NCBI GenBank assembly: GCA_903970165.1
Contig: CAJCHZ010000026.1
Span: forward strand, 1 to 40,589
Origin: Betaproteobacteria bacterium
GTDB taxonomy: Bacteria; Acidobacteriota; Terriglobia; Acidiferrales; UBA7541
Length of the DNA: 40,589 bases
Reading direction: 5' to 3'
Shown here: piece after piece, positions 9,153 through 16,174 of the stretch
How positions within the stretch are numbered: position 1 is the stretch's first letter
Layout of the letters: each line of letters begins with the position of its first letter
Notes under the pieces: model-generated
What the model was told of the DNA's origin: nothing
The model's database searches: none
Seen by the model: only the letters and a program-made list of their open reading frames with translations
Made by a program: the position numbers and the translations under genes

Positions 9153-9175
9153 GGGGACGGGCTGCAGCCCGCCCC
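9153..9175. terminator. GC-rich hairpin between convergent plsC and lpxD
   Basis: A perfect 14-bp palindrome (CGGGCTGCAGCCCG, 9158-9171) is extended by GGGG/CCCC arms with one unpaired A. It sits 9 bases after plsC and 9 bases before the lpxD stop, exactly where a two-way terminator would be useful. No T-run follows on the plus strand. The GGGCTGCAGCCCGCCCC layout also resembles dispersed palindromes common in acidobacterial intergenic DNA, so it may be a genomic repeat; a genome-wide count would decide. Confidence 0.55.
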
Positions 9176-9183
9176 TACACAGT

Positions 9184-10257
9184 TTAAAATCTTCCCGGGG
9201 CGGTGGATGGCCGCGGATGGCCGCCGAGGCGTTCCAGTTCGGCTTCGAGTTCGCGGACGCGCTTTTGAAGTTCTGGCAGGCGATTCAGGGCTGCAACGGT
9301 CTTGAGCCACTGGCGATTGTCCACCGAAGGATAGCCGGAATACATGGAGCGGGGCGGGACATCGTTGGGTATGCCGCTTTTCGCGGTGATCACCGAGCCA
9401 TCGCCGATCGTGAGGTGGCCGGCAGTGCCGACCTGTCCGGCGAGGATACAACCGTCGCCGACCTTTGTGGAGCCGGCGAGGCCGACCTGGCCGCAGAGCA
9501 TGGTGTTAGCGCCTACGTGCGAGGCGTGTCCGACGATAACGAGGTCGTCGAGTTTGGTGCCGTGGCCAATACGCGTCTCGCCGACGGTAGCCCGATCCAC
9601 GCAGGCGTTGGATTGAACCTCGACGTCGTCTTCGAGAACGGCGGGACCGGATTGCTGCATCTTGTACCAAGTGCCGTCTTTCTGTTTGGCGAAGCCGAGT
9701 CCGTCGCCGCCGATAATGGCGCCGTTTTGCAGTATGACGCGGTTGCCGATTTGGCAGAATTCGCGAACGACGGCATGAGAGTGGGCGAAGAAATCATCGC
9801 CGATCCGGGCTCCCTGGTAGATGGTGACGAAGCTGTGGAGAACGGCGTTTTTTCCGATGCGGGCGTCGGCTTCGACTAAGCAATAAGGGCCAATGTGGGC
9901 GCCTGAGGCGATCTTAGCTGATTTCGCGATGATGGCCGTGGGGTGGAAGCCGGGCTCGTATTTGGGGGCCTGGTAGAAGAGCTCGATGGCATGGGCGAAG
10001 GCCAGGTATGGATTTGCAGTGCGAAGAGCGGCCAGCGGCGGCATGCCGGGTTCGCGGTCGAGGTTGATGCGTTCTTCGACCAGTACGGCTGAGGCCCGGG
10101 TGGTCTTGAGGAGGGAAAAGTAGCGACGATTGGCGAGGAAGGTGATTTGGCCGGGTTGGGCGTGTTCGATGCCCGCGACGCCTTGAATTAAGGTGTCGCC
10201 CGGGCCTTCCAGGCGGCAGGATAGCCGCTCGGCGATTTCTGAGAGGTTCATTGGCAT
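9184..10257 (-). CDS. lpxD: UDP-3-O-acylglucosamine N-acyltransferase
   Basis: 357-aa left-handed beta-helix acyltransferase, third step of lipid A synthesis. The N-terminal uridine-binding domain (MPMNLSEIAERL, then FLANRRYF) is followed by many hexapeptide repeats, the LpxD-typical GDGLGFAKQKDGTW segment, the catalytic-His region GHASH (His244/His247), a second His in GTAGHLTIG, and a C-terminal coiled helix ending ELEAEL. The start ATG at 10257 has an excellent AGGAG ribosome site 7 bases upstream on the minus strand; the frame stays open 35 codons further but without conservation signs. The gene stands alone, away from lpxA/fabZ, so it could be a second paralogue; no other lpx gene is in the window. 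Confidence 0.94.
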   Translation of the reverse strand: MPMNLSEIAERLSCRLEGPGDTLIQGVAGIEHAQPGQITFLANRRYFSLLKTTRASAVLVEERINLDREPGMPPLAALRTANPYLAFAHAIELFYQAPKYEPGFHPTAIIAKSAKIASGAHIGPYCLVEADARIGKNAVLHSFVTIYQGARIGDDFFAHSHAVVREFCQIGNRVILQNGAIIGGDGLGFAKQKDGTWYKMQQSGPAVLEDDVEVQSNACVDRATVGETRIGHGTKLDDLVIVGHASHVGANTMLCGQVGLAGSTKVGDGCILAGQVGTAGHLTIGDGSVITAKSGIPNDVPPRSMYSGYPSVDNRQWLKTVAALNRLPELQKRVRELEAELERLGGHPRPSTAPGRF

Positions 10258-10485
10258 TATGGCGCTCCTGAGCGTTCGTGAAAGTCTCGCACAGTGATGT
10301 GAGGGAAGTATACCCGTGACGATGTTCGGCCCTGGGCAGCCGCCAAAATACGCGCCAGCCATTCTCGAATAGTGTCAGATATGCCCGCGGTCTGGTTGTC
10401 AGGGATGCGTCCGGTATCTAACGTCTGCATCCCCCCCCCGGTTTTTCGGAACGATGTGTATCGAAAGATTTAGGTTTTTTGTAAG

Positions 10486-10539
10486 CCATTTAGAAGGACA
10501 TCTTTGCGGAGCTTTTTATAAAGATGTGATTCTAAATGG
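10486..10539. repeat. 20-bp inverted repeat (long hairpin)
   Basis: The left arm CCATTTAGAAGGACATCTTT (10486-10505) and the right arm AAAGATGTGATTCTAAATGG (10520-10539) pair at 18 of 20 positions around a 14-nt AT-rich spacer. It is AT-rich in a GC-rich genome and lies in no gene. It could be a miniature transposable-element relic, an operator-like dyad or a structured RNA. It is not followed by a T-run, so a terminator is less likely. Confidence 0.6.
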
Positions 10540-10696
10540 TTTGCAGCGGAGCGGGATGCGGTGCGGTGAAAGGAAAAAACGCCAGCAAGTGTGCTGGAGC
10601 TACCTGCTTAATCCATAATATTACCTATAGTTATATATATACTAAAAGTAATATGTTGTCGAGAGAATTCCGAGCAATTTCGTCGTTAGCACATGT

Positions 10697-10732
10697 AATG
10701 TCCGCTTTATTAGCGCGTGAAATGTCCGCTTT
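10697..10732 (+). repeat. Tandem 12-mer AATGTCCGCTTT, 24-bp period
   Basis: AATGTCCGCTTT occurs at 10697-10708 and again at 10721-10732. Short regularly spaced terminal repeats of this kind are typical of IS21- or IS481-like element ends; no matching transposase gene is nearby, so this would be an orphan end. The element family is inferred from pattern memory only. Confidence 0.4.
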
Positions 10733-10842
10733 TCGGAGGCGGCCTGGGGTAGACCGGATTCCGAGAGGTTGCAGTTGAGGTACGCGAGGGCCGGGATGGA
10801 GCGGGCATAACGCCGCCGTCGGAACGAAGATTTATATCAGGT

Positions 10843-10870
10843 GGTGTTGCATCGACGTATTGAATGCACC
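10843..10870 (+). repeat. 28-bp direct repeat, copy 1
   Basis: Begins GGTGTTGC and ends TATTGAATGCACC. It matches 11356-11383 at 26 of 28 positions in the same orientation, 513 bp apart. The two copies bracket the small zinc-ribbon gene at 11000. GCAT and ATGC inside the copy could pair, giving weak dyad symmetry. Confidence 0.65.
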
Positions 10871-10999
10871 GCGTTGAATCAGGAGTTGGGCATTGTTTGC
10901 GCGACTGGACCGGGCGATGCGGTTCAGGAGGGAATGGGATTCTGCCGGCAACATGTCTCGGCGCTGGTTAATGCGTAAACGCGGACGTATCATGGGAAC

Positions 11000-11254
11000 A
11001 TGTTGAAGAGAGAACTCCCCGTTACGCATTGCACCCAATGTGGTGGCGCAGGTTACAACAGCAGAGTGACAGATCGTCGTTGTAGTAAGACTACCGCCGG
11101 AGAACGATGTAACGGCACGAATGCGAGCGCCCTCAAACGTAGCGATTGGGACGACTGTTCAAACTGTGATTCGACCGGATATTACCGCAATAAAGACTGC
11201 CCGCAGTGCCAAGGCGTCGGCTATCTTTTCGTGCGGCCATCGGCAGCGGCGTAG
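11000..11254 (+). CDS. Small DnaJ-type zinc-ribbon protein
   Basis: 84-aa protein with ten cysteines in DnaJ-central-domain style: CTQCGGAGY near the N terminus, a degenerate middle pair (RRC...ERCNGTN), then CSNCDSTGY and CPQCQGVGY. Three CxxC-x-x-(G/T)-x-G-like knuckles suggest one or two structural zinc sites. There is no J domain and no other domain, so it is not a DnaJ chaperone; small proteins of this kind often bind protein or RNA partners. ATG 11000 has a weak ribosome site (TGGGA). It lies in accessory DNA between the two copies of a 28-bp direct repeat, with no operon partner. Function unknown. Confidence 0.6.
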   Translation: MLKRELPVTHCTQCGGAGYNSRVTDRRCSKTTAGERCNGTNASALKRSDWDDCSNCDSTGYYRNKDCPQCQGVGYLFVRPSAAA

Positions 11255-11634
11255 ATGGGTGCATGATCGGTTTCGTCTTTGAACCACAGAGGGGATTCCG
11301 GCTTGAGGGATTTCAGCGCTTGCATTCTCTATACGTTGGCCTTGATCCTTGATCTGGTGTTGCGTCGACCTATTGAATGCACCCGCCTTACCGGACATCT
11401 GAGGTACTAGAACCTCACTTTTTCGGTTGCGAAGAATCGGACTTCACATAACTACAGGTCGAATGCTAAAGAGAGAGTCCGACGCCCAATCGCACGTTAA
11501 CGGCTGGCCTTTGTGGGAGATGGTGACACGAACTGCTAGCCAATCCCAGACTAGATAAACATGCACCCAAGAAGTATTCTGAGCATCTGTAGTCGGTGCA
11601 GCGGCAATGTCGCAACGGCGCGTGTCAACGACGT
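11255..11634. other. Gene-poor stretch before the IS3 element
   Basis: Contains the second 28-bp repeat copy (11356-11383). A minus-strand open frame from the element boundary down to 11444 has protein-like content (for example NTSWVHVYLVWDWLAV) but no start of its own outside the element. It could be the 3' piece of a gene cut by the insertion, but the matching 5' piece is not in frame beyond 13240, so it is not called as a gene. Confidence 0.35.
11356..11383 (+). repeat. 28-bp direct repeat, copy 2
   Basis: Second copy of the repeat starting GGTGTTGC and ending TATTGAATGCACC; two substitutions relative to 10843-10870. Same orientation, so the pair is not the inverted ends of one insertion sequence. 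Confidence 0.65.
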
Positions 11635-11642
11635 TGAGACAC
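11635..11642 (+). repeat. Proposed IS3 terminal inverted repeat (orfB side)
   Basis: TGAGACAC; exact reverse complement of GTGTCTCA at 13233-13240. Together they bracket both transposase frames. Confidence 0.5.
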
Positions 11643-11667
11643 ATGCTCACGGAATTTAGTGAGTTTT

Positions 11668-12660
11668 TCATGTTAGTGGGACTGGTTTGTTGATCCACGC
11701 CTCGGTGGGTACGGCGGGAGGTCTCGGAGCGCTTCGCACGAAGCGTTCCGGATGAAGTTGATAAGCCGCATCGAGTACTTGTTGGCGCTGTTCGAGGACC
11801 CGCTGCGTCTGGTGGTAGTGGACCATCGCCGGCGTGAGTAGGCCCAGACTCGAGTGACGGTGTTCGCCGTTGTACCAGCGAAAAAATCCCTGGCAGAATG
11901 CACGACTGTCCTGAATGCAGCCGAAGCGATCCGGGAACTCCGGACGGTACTTCAGCGTGCGGAATTGGCTTTCCGAGTAGGGATTGTCATTCGAGACGTG
12001 TGGACGGCTGTGGGTTTTGGTTACCCCCAAGTCGGCCAGTAGAAAAGCCACGGGCTTGGATCTCATCGAGGCGCCGCGATCTGCATGCAGCGTAAGTTGA
12101 CCGGGTTGGATGCACTGTTTTTGGCAGCTCTCCGCGATCAGTCGTTTGGCAAGTTCGGCGCTTTCCCGCATGGCCACCATCCAGCCGGTGACGTAGCGGC
12201 TAAAAACATCGAGGATCACGTAGAGATAGAAATAGGTCCACTTTAGGGGGCCCAGCAGCTTGGTGATGTCCCAACTCCAGAGCTGATTGGAAGCCGTGGC
12301 CAGCAGTTCTGGTTTTTGGTAGGGCGGATGCGTCAACTGATCGCGACGCTCGCGGGACTCCCCGCGCTTTTCCAGCAGACGATACATGCTGCGGATGGAG
12401 CATAGATACTGCCCTTCATCGAGTAACGTCGCATAAACAGCGGCTGGTGAGCGATCCTGGAAGCGTTTTTGGTGTAGACAAGCCAAGACCGATTCCTGTT
12501 CCGCCGGACGGAGTGCGCGTGCCGGTAAAGGCCGCGGCACGGTCTCCTCCAGGAAAGAAGTCTTACGGCGATCCCGATAGTACGAAGCGCGAGGCATGCG
12601 CAGAGCCTGGCAAGCAGCGCTAGTGCCAACCGCACTCGCTAGTTCGCTGACCGCGGCCAT
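11668..12660 (-). CDS. IS3-family transposase OrfB (DDE integrase)
   Basis: 330-aa rve-type integrase core. An N-terminal HTH_21-like region (RMPRASYYRDR, then the SPAAVYATLLDEG segment) is followed by the RNase H-like catalytic core with Asp131 (WSWDITKL), Asp194 (LHADRG) and Glu230 (NPYSES), giving the DD(35)E spacing of IS3 elements, and the C-terminal WYNGEHRHSSLG block. The start ATG overlaps the orfA stop (TAATG at 12662-12658), so translation is probably coupled; the classical -1 frameshift fusion seen in many IS3 elements is not needed here. Frame intact, all catalytic residues present. Confidence 0.92.
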   Translation of the reverse strand: MAAVSELASAVGTSAACQALRMPRASYYRDRRKTSFLEETVPRPLPARALRPAEQESVLACLHQKRFQDRSPAAVYATLLDEGQYLCSIRSMYRLLEKRGESRERRDQLTHPPYQKPELLATASNQLWSWDITKLLGPLKWTYFYLYVILDVFSRYVTGWMVAMRESAELAKRLIAESCQKQCIQPGQLTLHADRGASMRSKPVAFLLADLGVTKTHSRPHVSNDNPYSESQFRTLKYRPEFPDRFGCIQDSRAFCQGFFRWYNGEHRHSSLGLLTPAMVHYHQTQRVLEQRQQVLDAAYQLHPERFVRSAPRPPAVPTEAWINKPVPLT

Positions 12661-13184
12661 TAAGATTTCTCCTCGGGGTCGGGGTCCGTATCCGGAATGG
12701 GATTCCCCAACAGCGCAGCCACTTTTTTTTGGACGTCGATGATGATGTGCGCCTTACGCAGATCCTCGGTGAGACGAGCATTCTGGCGGCGCAGCTTCTG
12801 GACTTCTTCTTCCATCGGATTACGATTGGACTTCGGCCCACGTTTTCGCGGAGTCAAGGCCTCGCGAATTCCATCGGCTCGCTCGCGCCTCCAATAGGTC
12901 AACAGCGAGGAGTACAGACCTTCGCGGCGAAGCAGTGCTCCGACCCCACCGGGTAAAGAGGCAGCAGCTTCGGCTTCGATCAAGATGCGTTGCTTGTACT
13001 CTGCGGTATAGGTGCGCCGTTTGGCTTTGGCAACCACTTCGGAATCGGGAGCCGAGACCGGCCGGGAGCCGGCGCCCGCTTTGGCTGCCGCTCCACTACG
13101 CTGCGGCTCGCTTCGCTCGCCTTCGCTCCGTTCCGCGCCAGCCAAAGCCCCCGAGGAAAGAACACCAAGAGAAATGCCACTCAT
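12660..13184 (-). CDS. IS3-family transposase OrfA (HTH) with N-terminal extension
   Basis: 174-aa HTH_Tnp_1-type protein that binds the element ends. The core begins at KRRTYTAEYKQRIL, continues through the helix-turn-helix (GGVGALLRREGLYSSLLTYW) and ends in a Leu-zipper-like coiled coil (EEEVQKLRRQNARL). ATG 13184 has a purine-rich ribosome site (AAGGAAGAA) directly upstream; ATG 13214 adds 10 residues. About 55 residues before the core are unusual, containing the low-complexity GAERSEGERSEPQRSG, encoded by a palindromic DNA segment (13078-13148). The stop TAA overlaps the orfB start. Confidence 0.88.
   Translation of the reverse strand: MSGISLGVLSSGALAGAERSEGERSEPQRSGAAAKAGAGSRPVSAPDSEVVAKAKRRTYTAEYKQRILIEAEAAASLPGGVGALLRREGLYSSLLTYWRRERADGIREALTPRKRGPKSNRNPMEEEVQKLRRQNARLTEDLRKAHIIIDVQKKVAALLGNPIPDTDPDPEEKS
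13078..13148. repeat. Palindromic segment embedded in orfA
   Basis: GCTTTGGCTG (13078-13087) and CAGCCAAAGC (13139-13148) form a perfect 10-bp inverted repeat around a 51-nt GC-rich interior with repeated CGCT/TCGC words. On the minus strand it encodes the low-complexity AERSEGERSEPQRSGAAAK-like stretch. It looks like a short repetitive insertion kept in frame. Confidence 0.55.
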
Positions 13185-13232
13185 TTCTTCCTTTTTCTTT
13201 CTCGCCCTGCTCATTAATTAAGGGTACTACCG

Positions 13233-13240
13233 GTGTCTCA
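13233..13240 (+). repeat. Proposed IS3 terminal inverted repeat (orfA side)
   Basis: GTGTCTCA; exact reverse complement of TGAGACAC at 11635-11642. Confidence 0.5.
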
Positions 13241-13646
13241 CGGATGTTGGCACGGAGGGCAACCTTCAATCGTACCCGCCAGGCTGACTGCCTGCCACTC
13301 CCCTCCCGCACTCGTTCGTTCCGGCAAATGATGCAACGCAGAAACCTGCGGCCCCCACTCCCTAAAAAGGATTTGCAAAAGACAATTGTTGTTGTCCTGC
13401 TTCCAGTAACTCGCAATTCCTGAGTCGGCGTCTTCCGCAATATCGTCGGGCAGCATCAGCGATAGCGAGGGGAACGGCTTCGCTCTTTTCATGTGATGCT
13501 GTATACAACCGCTCGGAAAAAGATTCCAGGCTTTCGATGCAACACCGTTTGAGCTGGCAGCGTTAATCAGCAATAGCTCCATCCCCGGCGCTTATGAGAT
13601 AACATCCGCTTAAAACGGTGTGACACCGGTCAAGAAAGGAGCGCCC
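13241..13646. other. Gene-poor stretch after the IS3 element
   Basis: No gene can be supported. A minus-strand open frame (13582-13238) that stops on the element's terminal TGA has some protein-like sequence (REWGPQVSALHHLPERT) but no ribosome site and no recognisable family. A 13-bp dyad CGGTGT-G-ACACCG (13616-13628) lies 18 bases before the next gene's start and partly precedes its ribosome site; it could be an operator. Confidence 0.4.
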
Positions 13647-14114
13647 ATGTCCGCGATTCACCTCCACCAGACAACCACCTCGACGCCCGAAGAGTACGTC
13701 GCCGGGCTGACCGACTTCGGGCCTGGCCGCTCGAAGCTCTTTGGCAATAGCGCCGATGAGTACCTCAAGGTGCATCAACGAGGCGGCACGGAGGCCGACG
13801 TCACGGAAGGCTCGGGCGGCGTCTGGGAGCGCTTGCACTACGACTGGTCCGATCCCAAACGTGTCGTCCTCAAGACGACCGACTCCAACGTGTGGGGAGG
13901 CGCGTCCGGCCACACCTACACCTTTACGCGTCAGCCGAATGGCATGACCGACATTGACGTGGTCGTCGTACGCGAAGGCAAGAACCTCAAGGGATGGTTG
14001 CTCGGCTTGGTGGTCGGGACGATCGGCAAGCGCGTTTTGGAAAAGGCGTTTGAAAACTCGGTCAAGGCCATCGAAGCCCGGAAGGGCGCGGCGAGAGCCG
14101 CAAGCGCATCATAA
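13647..14114 (+). CDS. SRPBCC-like (START/Bet v 1 fold) protein
   Basis: 155-aa soluble protein whose pattern fits the SRPBCC superfamily of hydrophobic-ligand-binding proteins: an N-terminal strand with TSTPEEYVAG, a central beta region (GVWERLHYDWSDPKRVVLKT), GHTYTFTRQPNGMTDIDVVV, and a long C-terminal helix (KRVLEKAFENSVKAIEAR). No catalytic residues can be named. ATG 13647 has a strong AAGGAG ribosome site (13636-13641); an in-frame GTG at 13620 precedes that site. It lies right after an IS3 element and before an SDR gene on the same strand, 180 bases apart; the pair may have arrived together. Fold assignment is moderate, ligand unknown. Confidence 0.75.
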   Translation: MSAIHLHQTTTSTPEEYVAGLTDFGPGRSKLFGNSADEYLKVHQRGGTEADVTEGSGGVWERLHYDWSDPKRVVLKTTDSNVWGGASGHTYTFTRQPNGMTDIDVVVVREGKNLKGWLLGLVVGTIGKRVLEKAFENSVKAIEARKGAARAASAS

Positions 14115-14294
14115 AGCGAGAATCCGTATACTCCCATTGTCCGGTTTATGCGTTCGGGCACTGACAACCAGTTCGCAATCGGCCTGAAATAGCAATATTG
14201 TCGTCGATTGCGCACCCGGTGCAGTTCAGAGTGACTCGGATGATCTTCCCCCCTTTGGTGCGAGCGCGATTCTAGACGGCTGATCGGAGGAACC

Positions 14295-15056
14295 ATGAGC
14301 TCTCCAACCTTCGCAAACACCAACCGGCGCGAACCCGCCCTTCTCGGGCAAACCGTCGTAGTGATTGGCGGGAGCCTAGGCATCGGACTCGAAACGGGCC
14401 GGTTGGTCCGTGCGGAGGGGGCCAACGTGATACTCACGGGCCGCGACGCGGGACGCCTGGAGAATGCCGCACGCGAGGTCGGCGCGATGAGCAGTGTTGC
14501 GTTCGACGCCACCGATTTCGATCGTCTCGGGAAGTTCTTCGACGAACTGTCCACGCCGATCGACCACGTGCTGGTCACCGGTCCCGGCCCCTACTACGCG
14601 CCCCTGCCGGAGTTCGACGTGGATAAGGCACGCGCGGACGTCGAAGCCCATCTGCTATTGCCGCTGCAGGTCGCCCGGAACGCGGCGAGCAAGGTTCGCC
14701 CAGGAGGGACGCTGCTCTTTATTGGCGGCACGGGCGGCCGCCGCACGGCGGTGGGACTCGCGCTCATCTCGGCACTCACAGCCGCGAAGCCTGCTCTGGT
14801 CAAGAACCTTGCGCTAGAGCTGGCGCCCATCCGCGTGAATCTGATCGCGGCCGGGTTTGTTGATACGCCGTTGTCGGCGGCGATCCTTGGGGACCAGTTA
14901 GACGCACGCCGTGAGCGGCTCCGGGCGACGCTACCGACAAGGCGCGTGGTCGGCCCGGCCGACATTGCCGCCCTTGCCCTCCATCTCATGAAAAACACGG
15001 CGATAACCGGGGCAACATACGACATTGACGGCGGACAACAGCTCGTCGAGGGGTGA
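14295..15056 (+). CDS. SDR-family protein lacking the usual catalytic Tyr
   Basis: 253-aa short-chain dehydrogenase/reductase fold. The cofactor loop is GGSLGIG (residues 25-31), with Arg50 after the second strand (TGRD) suggesting NADP(H) preference, FDATDF for adenine contact, and a C-terminal segment IRVNLIAAGFVDTPLSA typical of the family. In place of the YxxxK motif the sequence reads L-T-A-A-K (Leu161...Lys165), and the usual catalytic Ser region reads FIGGTGG, so the standard Ser-Tyr-Lys set is incomplete. ATG 14295 follows GGAGGA. It may be a divergent reductase or a non-catalytic NAD(P) sensor. A dyad GCACC-C-GGTGC (14212-14222) lies in its upstream region. Confidence 0.86.
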   Translation: MSSPTFANTNRREPALLGQTVVVIGGSLGIGLETGRLVRAEGANVILTGRDAGRLENAAREVGAMSSVAFDATDFDRLGKFFDELSTPIDHVLVTGPGPYYAPLPEFDVDKARADVEAHLLLPLQVARNAASKVRPGGTLLFIGGTGGRRTAVGLALISALTAAKPALVKNLALELAPIRVNLIAAGFVDTPLSAAILGDQLDARRERLRATLPTRRVVGPADIAALALHLMKNTAITGATYDIDGGQQLVEG

Positions 15057-15084
15057 GCCCGTGATTTACCGGGGTCACCTCTGG

Positions 15085-15897
15085 TCAGTGACAGTAGCTT
15101 GGGAGTTTCCAATCTGGTTCTTCGCGGATCACGCCCAGGTCCATGCAAGTGGCGGTCTGGTTGGCCATTCTTAGGCCGTACATTGCGCTGGATTCGCCTG
15201 CGCTGCCCGGAGGGGGCATGGGGGGTGTCAGAGGCTGGAAAAGCAACTTTAACGACGCTGGGGATATGTGATAGCTGACCAGGACTGCTTCTGCCGTCGC
15301 ACGCTCTTTAGCGGCCAGCTTGTCCGGAATGCTGGCGTTTTCCCAAAATAGTTTGAAAACTCCGGCGGAGTCGAGCGGCAGGGAGCAGAACCGCGACTCA
15401 AATTTCATCGCCCCTTGCGGCCCGGTCATTGAGCCGAGGAAAACGCCACATTCGGCGATGGACTTGGCTATCGGAAGGGGCGTCGCAGAGAGGATGTTGA
15501 TCTGGGGCTGGGCCTGACCGGCCTCGACGGAAGCCTCCTGCCAGATCATCGAGTACTTTTGGGAAAGGGGGGCCTGATATGGCATGGAAAAGGAAACCGT
15601 GCCGGTTAATTTGTGACCAAGCTGGAAGGGGCCGTTGCGCACAAAGACCCCGTTGCCAAGGGAAATGCTCTCGCCTTGCGGCCCGGACATCTGAATTACG
15701 GCGTTTAGACCCTTGGTCACCTGCCATCCTGCGGGGACTCCGACGGAGGCGCTATTGTCGGGGGCAGTATAGGGCGTCAGTTGCGGAGTGGACTGAGAGG
15801 TTGCTTGGGGTGGCTCGTGGCCGAGAGCCCCAATGGAAAGCAGGACTAAACCCGACGCCGCAGACATCATTGGCCATGGATTGCGACTGCGGTGCAT
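15085..15897 (-). CDS. Secreted hypothetical protein
   Basis: 270-aa protein with a signal peptide (basic MHRSRNPW, hydrophobic SGLVLLSIGALG) and a Gln/Thr/Pro-rich linker, then a mixed domain with GVPAGWQVTKG and repeated MSGPQGE / MTGPQGA motifs. Four cysteines are visible in the mature part and may form disulfides. The N-terminal pattern ('Y-x-A-P-D-N-S-A-S-V-G-V-P-A-G-W') resembles proteins that bind or act in the periplasm, but I recognise no family. ATG 15897 gives the best signal peptide; ATG 15933 adds 12 residues. It converges with the SDR gene 28 bases away. Confidence 0.65.
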   Translation of the reverse strand: MHRSRNPWPMMSAASGLVLLSIGALGHEPPQATSQSTPQLTPYTAPDNSASVGVPAGWQVTKGLNAVIQMSGPQGESISLGNGVFVRNGPFQLGHKLTGTVSFSMPYQAPLSQKYSMIWQEASVEAGQAQPQINILSATPLPIAKSIAECGVFLGSMTGPQGAMKFESRFCSLPLDSAGVFKLFWENASIPDKLAAKERATAEAVLVSYHISPASLKLLFQPLTPPMPPPGSAGESSAMYGLRMANQTATCMDLGVIREEPDWKLPSYCH

Positions 15898-16174
15898 GTT
15901 CAAAGGCTGTCTCCCAAAGGAATTGCTCAACATTCTTCGATGGATTGGCTACCTGTGTGGAAGACTTCGGTGAAAACTATATTTGCCGCTCCAGGCACTG
16001 TCAAATATCTGAGCAAGGGGTAGTGGGTCATCAGTTTCCGGTCACCGCTGACAGCTCAATCGGTCGACGAAACACCAACTAATCAATCCATCCGCCCATG
16101 GTTCTGCCGAACAACCGATCTATTGAGTGACGCAGCCCATTCCTTGCCAGAGCGGCGCCAGGAAATTTCTCATT

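Larger units (their letters stand above)
10258..10999. other. Gene-poor accessory stretch with palindromes and IS-end-like repeats
   Basis: No convincing coding region. The stretch contains a run of nine C (10431-10439), the 20-bp inverted repeat at 10486-10539, a small CCAGCA/TGCTGG hairpin (10582-10597), an AT-rich block (about 10600-10660) bounded by ATATTAC/GTAATAT (10618-10624, 10648-10654), tandem AATGTCCGCTTT repeats and the first copy of a 28-bp direct repeat. The base composition is visibly more AT-rich than the flanking genes. It reads as a patchwork of mobile-element remnants. Confidence 0.6.
11635..13240 (-). mobile_element. IS3-family insertion sequence, apparently intact
   Basis: About 1.6 kb, carrying orfA and orfB on the minus strand with intact frames. 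The proposed ends are TGAGACAC (11635-11642) and GTGTCTCA (13233-13240), a perfect 8-bp inverted repeat 33 bases beyond the orfB stop and about 50 bases upstream of the orfA start, which fits the compact layout and the TG...CA rule of IS3 elements. Identity inside the octamers falls off quickly, and the flanking bases (ACGT before, CGGA after) do not form a clear target duplication, so the ends are proposed, not proven. Confidence 0.75.

Noticed and set aside
9217..9879. Plus-strand open frame opposite lpxD
   Set aside because: lpxD has clear hexapeptide repeats and a strong ribosome site; the opposite frame is a mirror of the repeats.
10536..10778. 80-codon plus-strand frame
   Set aside because: It reads through the palindrome and the IS-end-like repeats; no ribosome site and no protein-like pattern.
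10843..11383. Integron-type cassette (attC sites) around the zinc-ribbon gene
   Set aside because: The repeats lack the RYYYAAC/GTTRRRY core motifs, and no integrase is near.
15049..15082. Possible terminator between the SDR gene and the convergent secreted-protein gene
   Set aside because: Stem needs a 2-nt bulge and no T-run follows.
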